Below, piece after piece: positions 56,901 through 64,000 of a stretch of DNA of 64,000 nt. The notes under the pieces were generated by a model. That model ran no database searches. It worked only from the letters and a program-made list of their open reading frames with translations, and was not told where the DNA came from. This stretch comes from Papilionanthe hookeriana x Papilionanthe teres (lineage: Eukaryota > Streptophyta > Magnoliopsida > Asparagales > Orchidaceae), in the NCBI GenBank assembly GCA_022702705.1, contig CM040439.1, forward strand, positions 29,197,345 through 29,261,344, written 5' to 3'. The first letter of the stretch is position 1; the number at the start of each line of letters is the position of its first letter. The translations under genes and the position numbers were made by a program.

Positions 56901-57335
56901 CTAAACCATGTTTAGCCACCTCATCATGGATAGAGACTTCACCACTCCTTCTAAGCCGACCTAAATGATTCCCTCAGCTCAAAATCAGAGCTTGGAAGGG
57001 TGCACCAAGCCCAAAATGGTGGGTTGACCCAAACCAAGCCAAAGTGAGCCTTCTCCCATTCCATTTAAATCAAACTCCTTTACACATGTCAAACCTCGAT
57101 TGAATGCACCAAACCCCGACCCCGACCCACCCGAGCTTGAGGGTGACTTGACCTCGGCCGGCCGGCCACCCGGTCGCCGGAAAACACCATGCCCGAAACC
57201 TTGGGAGGAGCCAAATTTTGGAATTACACCTTGCTTGAGCTGCCTCACTCCAAATGGCCATTGCGAACTGTTCTTCACTTGCCATGAGCAGTGATCCCGA
57301 CCTTCGACTCCCCCAGGAGGCCCTCCGACCTCGCC

Positions 57336-57343
57336 TATTTAAA
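57336..57343 (+). promoter_or_regulatory. TATA box-like element of the 7.4-kb LTR
   Basis: TATTTAAA at the 3' side of a G+C-rich block, about 2.4 kb from the LTR start. It is comparable in context to TATAAAT at 21,785. Inferred only. Confidence 0.4.
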
Positions 57344-57929
57344 CTCCCCACCTCTCGGCCATGAAGAGGTGCTGAAACAAACCTTAAGGAAACTCTGCCA
57401 AAATTGTTCCGGACTACTCCCCATACACGAGCACTTGATCCCCACTCGAAATCCCCCTACCATTTCTTCTATGCGAGCTCGATTTCGAGTTGAAATCCGA
57501 AGCCCAAACCGGGAAACTTCTCCACGGTGGATCAATCCTCAAATTGATTGGTCCTACACCTTCACCGGACCAAGAGAAGGTGTCCACCGGCAAAAGCCCC
57601 ATCTCCGGGCCACCCGAGTTGTTCCGGACTCCGAAGGTTGTGATCAGCCTTGGTGGAAATCACACCTAGGCGATTCACCACATCCCTGGGCTTCATCCAC
57701 TAGCCTCCTGCGGCTCCAACGAACGTGCCGAGCATCTCCGATCGAGGCTTCACCTCTCGGAGCTAAGGTATGGATCAATTCTTCATCCCGAGCTTCTAAA
57801 CATTCTCCATTTCAAATGAGTCAATTTCGATAAACATTAGCCGTATAGATGTGTTCGTCTCTTCAAGACGAATCCATAGAGCATAAGAACATGAAAATCC
57901 ATTGAGTATCGAGTGAGATATTAGGGATT

Positions 57930-58147
57930 TAGTGTGGACGGCTCTCGGGTGAGGACACTTGGGGACGATGAACGGATGCCGTCCATTTAATACACGCGCG
58001 GACGGACGGCCGGGATCGCATCGGATCGAGAAGACGGAGCGATACGGCGGGTCCGCGGAGCGCGCCGACGCGGATGGCGGCGTCGAATGGGAGCGCGCCG
58101 CGCGGCACTTCGGAGATGTTAAGGATGACGCGGCGCCGCGTGGATAA
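57930..58147 (+). promoter_or_regulatory. CpG-dense block of the 7.4-kb LTR
   Basis: A sharply bounded block of about 220 bp with many CpG, such as GCGCGGACGGACGGCCGGG and GACGCGGCGCCGCGTGG, between A+T-rich stretches. The counterpart at 51,531-51,730 has far fewer CpG and matching TpG/CpA-like changes. A small 62-codon frame here is not supported as a gene. Confidence 0.6.
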
Positions 58148-59929
58148 GTAGAAAATTAGGGGTATTTTCTATTTATTTAATTCCCTAAACTTCAAAAAAT
58201 CATAACTTTGTGTAGGAAAATCATAAAAATAAAATAAAAATACCCTCTTGCTCGAGTGAACGAGAGGAGAATAATGTGGAAAAGAAATCATTTAATTTCA
58301 TCAAGTATTTTATTTTTTATAATTTATTTACTCTCTGCATACATTTAATTCTCCATGCATGTATACAATTCACCATGGCATGAGACCATAGGGCTTTTGA
58401 AGCCTCGAATTTGGGAACATTCCTCGAATTTTCCAAAGTCGGAGGCCATCCTATGAAGAGTTATTGATTTTTCAAATTCATGTTACTGTTTTGAGTATTT
58501 TAATTCCAATAAATAGCATGTTGTGAAATAAATTCTAGGAAAATTTGGTGATGTTCCTTATGACTGCAGAGAACCCTAGGAAAAATAGGTTTTGAGTTAG
58601 TTCATTTTAGACAACCCTAATTGGCTTAAACACTCAAAATAGGTCTCTAATTAATTAGAGTTAACCATAGATCAAATTGACTTGAAATCAATTCTCCACT
58701 GACCTTTAGGATCAGAGGAACCCACCATAAAAGTTTGAAGTCAATTGGACTTGGTTAGCCTCTATAAATTGGGTTGATTAAGCTTATTTAGTCATTTTAA
58801 ACTTTAAAAATTTATAACTTTCAAAATACCTTTCAAAAATTCACCAAATTGGTTTTGGAGCCTCTCTGATATCAGGGGAATTTAAGAAAATTAAAATTTT
58901 AATTTTCTAAAAAAGTTGATTTTTAATATTATTTTAATATTTTTAATAATTAAAAAATAATAAAAATCACAAAAATAATAAAATTCACCAAAATGTCACA
59001 TTTTGAATTTTAATCACTTAGGAACAAACCCCATATTTTTCTTAGGCCTATTTGGTGAGATATTAATTTTTAAAGTTCTAGGGTAATTTTAAAATTAAAA
59101 AAATGTATTTTCTAGCATTTTCACTAAAATAATTATAATAAATCATAGAAAAATCAGAAAATTGCAAAATTTACTTCTCTGATTTCCTTGATATCAGAGA
59201 GATTTTTGAAAAACATAAAATTCATTTTTCAACATTTATTTTATTTTTAAATTAATTAATACTCCAGAACTTAAAATAATTCTAATAAATAAAATATAAT
59301 TCAAAAAATCACAAAATTTGGTCCAAGTGGTCCTCTGGTCATTAGGAATGTCCCATAATTTTCTTAAGGACAGAAACTTTTCCTTGGCCATGTTATTAAA
59401 TTTCCCTTGGAAATCCTTATTTTCCACCAAAAATAATTATATAAATAAATTAAATACAGAAAAATCATATTTTCTCCTCTAATGTCTTTATTGACATATG
59501 AGTGAAGTCACATAAAAATTTCAAGTTTATTTGAGTTCAATTTAGTGAGTTATGAAATTATTAAGCTTGTAGGGCAAAATGGTAATTAAAATCTTAACCC
59601 TTTAATTAAAACTTTAGGTTTAATAAAAAATTAACAAGTAGAATATTTGATCCTAATCTGATTTGGATGATTGAAATTTAATAATTGAAGGGTAGAAACC
59701 CATTAAGCAATTTAAAATGATTAAACTTTAATTAAATAATTGATTAAATTTGGAAGAATAATAAAATTGGAATTATTAAAATAGGGATATTATTAGGAAG
59801 AGATTTATTCTTTAATTTAAAAAAATCCCTAAATTAATCATTTCATTAATGTTTAATTCTTAATTAAAATGATAATTCAAATTTAAAACATTAAAAGACT
59901 TAATCATTAAACTAAAATTAAATTATTGA

Positions 59930-60235
59930 ACTCTTTTAAAATTTTAATTAAAATTAAAATGAATAAAATTAAATTAAATTAAAAATTAAATTAAATCAAA
60001 TTAAATCAAATTAAAAATTAAATTAAAAATAAATTTAAATTAAAAATTAAATTAAATTAAAAATTAAATTAAATAAATTAAATTAAAATTAAATTAAATT
60101 AAATCAAATTAAATAAAAAAAAATTTTAAATTAAATCAAATTAATTCAATGTAACATCAAATCAAACTAAATTGAATTAAATTGAATTAAATTAAATTAA
60201 ATTGAATTAAATTAAATTGAATTAAGTTGAATTAA
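59930..60235. repeat. AAATT pentanucleotide expansion
   Basis: A near-pure run of TTAAA/AAATT units with minor variants (TCAAA, TTGAA). It lies only in the plus-strand LTR. The facing LTR has an unexpanded related sequence near 49,480-49,760, so the expansion came after the copies separated. Confidence 0.85.
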
Positions 60236-62352
60236 ATAACATCACCTAAGACATAAAGAAATAAATCTAAGATAACTTGAACACTATTCCAAACTTAAAT
60301 CATTAATTTGAACTTAAATTTGAATCACAAACCATTTGAACACCAATTTACCCTCAAAAGCTTTAGTTATCATAACTCCTAAACAGAATATTAAATGAAA
60401 TGTTACTTCACTTATAGGACATTCAAATATCCTAGTTCAATCGAGCGAGGTTAACAAAACTTGAAAACCTCGGACGATCGATTCATTTACATAATTAAAT
60501 TCTCTTGGACTTAAAACAATCCTAGAAATATTGAAAAGATGTTTAAGATTCTTCTTAAGCACTTCCTCGATATGATAGGATATTTATAAGAACGATTGAA
60601 CTTAATTGTTCTTTGATGAAGAAAATCGTCTTCGAATCAAAAACACGAGGAACTTAGACGTCATAGGAAATGACTAGCTATAGGATTAGGAACTTGGTAG
60701 AAAACCATAACCTTTCCTTAGCTTTACCTAGGAACTTACTTTAAGTGCTTAAATATGCTAACTGTGTTTTAAGTGCGGCTTGGGATGACGGGAAGACCCT
60801 CCAGTACGCTTTTATTTTATTGCGATTTACTTTACTGGCAATTTATTTAATCGCATCGCACTTACTTTTCTTGCATGATAAACAACGAGTTGCATGAAAA
60901 CCTACACCTTTAGGACGAAACCAAAGCCGAAACTCATAACTAAATTAAAAGACACTACAAGATAAAATTCACCTCCACGACATTTCAAAATATAAGACAA
61001 CTCAAAATTTAATCACAAACGAACAACAAAACTACAACTACAACTAAATTAAAACGTCTCATTGAATGATCGGGAATACCTCGGATGATGTAACCCACGT
61101 GTTGCTAACGTGATTTCCCACTGTCTAAATGAAAGTGCGGAACTCATTTAGTTGAGTTTAGCAAATTCATACTGGATTAAGTGAATTCGATGAAAATAAC
61201 GGTGCCGGGATGACGGAACCGTGGGATCTTAATCGGTTCTGTTTAATCAACTTTAAGATCTGTTTTAATTAAAACACAAAAAACGCTTGGAAATTAAGAC
61301 TTCTCTAAACCAAACACTTTTCTCATCTCCTGATTTATGATTTCTAAAACTAAACCTCTGCAACAACAAGGAGCTCGGAGCGTGGTGGGCAGCACGGCCA
61401 TCGTCATCAGCAAAACCTGAGTCTACTTCAGCAAAACTTCCCTAGAATTAAACAACAAAGCCATAGGACTTCGAGGTAGTTTGCCAAGTGCAACATAAAT
61501 CCTCAACTCTTCCTTAGGCATTTGCATTGCAAATTAAGCCCTAACCGAGTCTTAGGATTCCGAGGTAGTCGTCGATACGACATAAACCCTCATATCTTCC
61601 AAGTTATTTGTATGATTCTATCATATAAATATAAGCCCTAATTAATTAAAATTAGCGAGATTAAAACATTAAATAAACATTAGGACTTTCCTAAATCCAA
61701 GCCAAACAATAGGATAGTCGGGAGATTATCGAAGTTCACTTCGAATCCGTAATTTCTCCTACTTTTCTTCCTTTGAATTCCCAAAATAAAATGTTCCAAA
61801 CTTGATCCATTCCCTATTGAGATTCAAAAATTCAATTCTTTGAAAACATAAACTTTGAAATTCTTGAGAGCTGAGTTATTGATTATTATCGAGAGTTTTC
61901 TTATGTGATTCCCGTCACTTAAGATGTAATTAACTATAGGGGCTTGCCCTTATAGGGAACTTTAAGAACCTGAGTAATATAAACCCCGCTTAATTCATTT
62001 ATATTAAGCGAGGGAACTCATCGGCTTATAAAATTGGTTCGCAGACCAAACGGATGTCACAAATCTCATAGTTTATTTAATCGAGCCCCATCATCAAGCG
62101 ATGTGTCCATTCTTCGGGATAGATCCACGGTTTGTGGTGCGGTGCTCGTTTATATAAACTATTTGGGATGTGAGATCGGTTTGATTTCATATCTTAAAAC
62201 TTTTAAACTTAAAATTATTTTCAAAATCAAATGTTATCTTTTAAACTATATATTTAAATTAAATTTAAAATATAAAAAATTCGCCGACAATTTCTGTAGG
62301 CGACTCCCTTTTCAAAATAAAACACACAACCTAAAAATATGCCGACACTATC

Positions 62353-63500
62353 ATGATATTTTACAATGGGAAATTAATTAAAGCTGGTTAAAATGTCTGA
62401 AATGCCCCCTGATATTGTGATAAGAGTAATTAATCCAGATGAAACGGATCGAGAAGAATGAAGCATTTTTTTAGTCGTAATTAATATATTGATAAATCAT
62501 CATGTGAGAATGATTAATGGATTTAACGGATAATGCTGATTGGAAAGCTGTAAATTCGGTTGCAAGCTGCACTGAAAGCTAGCTTATAGGTGAAGATTTT
62601 CTTAATGAGCATACTCGCCATGCTTGATCAAATACTCTTACTTACAACGATTCATTTAAAAGATCAAACAGAACTCAAATTCCAAGAACAAAGAGAATTC
62701 ATCATAAATTTCCTAAGTATTAGCTATGGCCAAGTGCACCAAGAGATTGAATTCAAATGAAGGCCTACCTAGGTTCAAGTTTAAAGTTTTTGAGACAATT
62801 AAAATTTGAGCAAGACAACCTCAATATTGAGCACATCAAAAACATTTATGCGCACATGCGTGAGAATATAATATCATGATAGGGGAAGTCATGTAAAAAT
62901 TTCGAGTTGAATTAACTGAGATTTTAGCTGATTTGAAAAATTAAAAAACGATTCAAGTCAATTAAAATAAAAATTCATTGAACAGTTTCGAAGTTTCAAA
63001 TATCATTGATATCATGAAGTCTCCAAGAAGGGCTTCTCTATCAATACAATTGTCAAACAGCTTCAATGTAAAGACAATAAATTAAAACAATTAGAAAAAT
63101 GTGCTAGTAATAAATCTAAATTATACAGGATATTAGTGTCTTCTCGATGAAAGCATGCACTTCAAACAATTGAGCAAGATACAGGTGTGCAGCAAAATTC
63201 AAACCCTACACATTTAAGACCCAACAGACCCTTAAAAACCACAACCAACCACAGCAGTAAGAATAAAGCTAAATGAGCATACCTGCCATGCCAAGCTTCA
63301 TCAAGAAAGAGTTTCTCCTTGGTTGGGCCCTATTATTTTCTCAGATTATATAAAAAGTGTAAGAATAGTGACTTTATTATTGAAATTGTCATAAAAATAT
63401 CACTTGAGAGATTCTCTCCCTCCAGACACATGCATTATAGAACAACAACATCCCAATAAGAGGCACTAGACAACACAACAAGAGGCACCAAATATCACAG
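62353..63500. other. A+T-rich stretch, possible intron or intergenic
   Basis: No firm gene. A related pair of short segments (GAGCATACTCGCCATGCTTG at 62,609 and GAGCATACCTGCCATGCCAA at 63,275) has splice-like context on the minus strand. A single exon of about 60 bp cannot be assigned to any protein. Confidence 0.35.
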
Positions 63501-63730
63501 GCAACTTTTTATATTGTTATCTCAAAATGGTTGCAAACAGATGTTGCCTTCCAAAATTAAGAGTAACAATAATCACCTTAGGCAACTTTATATACTCTTA
63601 TCTTAAAATGGTTGCAAATTTGTGTTGCCTTCCAAAATTAAGAGTAAGAATAATAATCTCAGGCATTTTTTTATATTATTTTCTTAAAATGGTTGCAATC
63701 TTGTGTTGCCCTCCAAAATTAAGAAAATGA
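63501..63730. repeat. Minisatellite, about 84-bp unit, 2.7 copies
   Basis: Units start at about 63,501, 63,582 and 63,661 with GGCAACTTTnTATA and contain AAAATGGTTGCAAAC and GTTGCCTTCCAAAATTAAGA. The unit is a multiple of three, so an open frame repeats MVAN.CCLPKLR, but I see no sign that it is translated. Confidence 0.85.
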
Positions 63731-64000
63731 ATAATTTCAAATGCAAAAATATCTTTCATTGCATCTTCTCCATGTCATACAAATTTCTCAAAAAAGCTTT
63801 GCAGACATCAGTGGAAGATAAAAGCACAACAAAGCACCTCCATGAATAAAAATCTTTAGCATTTAGCAAGCATAAAGTTCAACAATGAAGTTCAGCTAAA
63901 ATAAAGTTCAGCCAACCTGAATGTAAAAGCAATTGAATGTCCGAATAAGTCATGTAAACGTCATTTTAATATAGATATGAATCATATCTAGCATGTAAAT
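63731..64000. other. A+T-rich end of window
   Basis: No feature was recognised. It may belong to the intron or flank of a gene beyond the window. Confidence 0.4.

Larger units (their letters stand above)
54963..62347 (+). mobile_element. Giant solo LTR, plus orientation, 7.4 kb, with perfect target duplication
   Basis: It starts TGTTGACCTCATTTTTGATG and ends AAATATGCCGACA. CTATC flanks it on both sides (54,958-54,962 and 62,348-62,352). Domains in order are a terminal block shared with 20,834 onward, a C/A-rich cryptic repeat (55,500-56,900), a G+C-rich block with TATTTAAA at 57,336, a CpG-dense block (57,930-58,147), a long A+T-rich zone and a 3' block matching 25,370-26,254. No gag or pol is present. 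The 180-codon frame at 57,291-57,833 lies in the G+C-rich block and has no recognisable domain. It forms an inverted repeat with 47,488-54,005. Confidence 0.9.

Noticed and set aside
57291..57833. 180-codon open frame on the plus strand
   Set aside because: It lies inside the G+C-rich promoter-like block of a giant solo LTR, where high G+C lowers stop frequency. No domain, no conservation in the sister LTRs, and overlapping frames on both strands.
62281..62316. LTR end at the first CCGACA (62,287) followed by a primer-site-like GTAGGCGACTCCC
   Set aside because: The perfect CTATC duplication is at 62,348, after a second CCGACA, and the 5.4-kb copy likewise ends at its second CGACA before ATCAT. 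The primer-site resemblance is inside the LTR.
47488..62347. Giant long-TIR DNA transposon or foldback element as an explanation of the inverted repeat
   Set aside because: I first read it this way. The right arm has its own TG...CA ends and CTATC target duplication, and same-family units occur singly elsewhere. Two facing LTRs explain it better.
63270..63340. Possible minus-strand exon of about 60 bp between AG and GTATGC
   Set aside because: Splice-like ends exist and one frame is open, but it is too short to recognise and no partner exon was found in the window.
1..64000. CRISPR arrays, rRNA, functional tRNA genes and organelle insertions
   Set aside because: No regularly spaced identical repeats with unique spacers, no rRNA-like or complete tRNA-like segment, and no plastid or mitochondrial gene recognised.

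Overview
This is nuclear DNA from a flowering plant. It has an intron-rich gene, A+T-rich intergenic and intronic sequence, and dense LTR retrotransposons, MITEs, LINE and SINE relics and microsatellites. I cannot name the species. The repeat load and two introns of 10 and 24 kb suggest a medium to large genome.

The one clear host gene runs on the minus strand from about 40,165 down to 3,240. It encodes a purple-acid-phosphatase-like metallophosphoesterase of the PAP16 type. Its coding exons are at 40,157-40,165 (probable micro-exon), 39,660-39,945, 15,566-15,787, 14,411-14,687, 13,961-14,135 and 3,240-3,452. About 1.2 kb of coding sequence is spread over almost 37 kb. Most of the window from 3 to 40 kb is therefore intron, and most recognisable intron sequence is transposable elements.

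The most striking element is an LTR family with LTRs of about 5.4-8.1 kb, beginning TGTTGACCTCA and ending in a CGACA-like motif. No internal coding region of it is seen. Copies: 5,132-13,277 (minus; flanks AGGAC/AGGCC); 20,834-26,254 (plus; target duplication ATCAT), nested in a minus copy (about 20,430-20,833 plus 26,255-29,359); a truncated minus copy at about 47,490-54,005; and a plus copy at 54,963-62,347 (target duplication CTATC). The last two face each other and form an imperfect inverted repeat of roughly 15 kb. A dead R2R3-MYB fragment (54,580-54,848) and a hAT-like remnant sit in its loop.

Region by region: 0-3.2 kb is downstream flank with a SINE and MITEs. 3.5-14 kb is intron 4, with a LINE tail and a giant solo LTR carrying an internal 2.4-kb tandem duplication. 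14-15.8 kb holds exons 2-4, with introns 2 and 3 made largely of one MITE family. 15.8-39.7 kb is intron 1: a chromovirus-like relic, nested giant LTRs, a Tat-like Ty3/gypsy relic split by a 1.5-kb solo LTR, two head-to-tail LINE fragments and a second gypsy relic. 40-47 kb is the 5' flank with MITEs, a hAT MITE and microsatellites. 47.5-62.3 kb is the inverted giant-LTR pair. 62.4-64 kb is A+T-rich with an 84-bp minisatellite.

No CRISPR, rRNA or functional tRNA gene was seen. Element boundaries and identities were judged by eye. The target-site duplications and splice sites quoted were read directly from the sequence.
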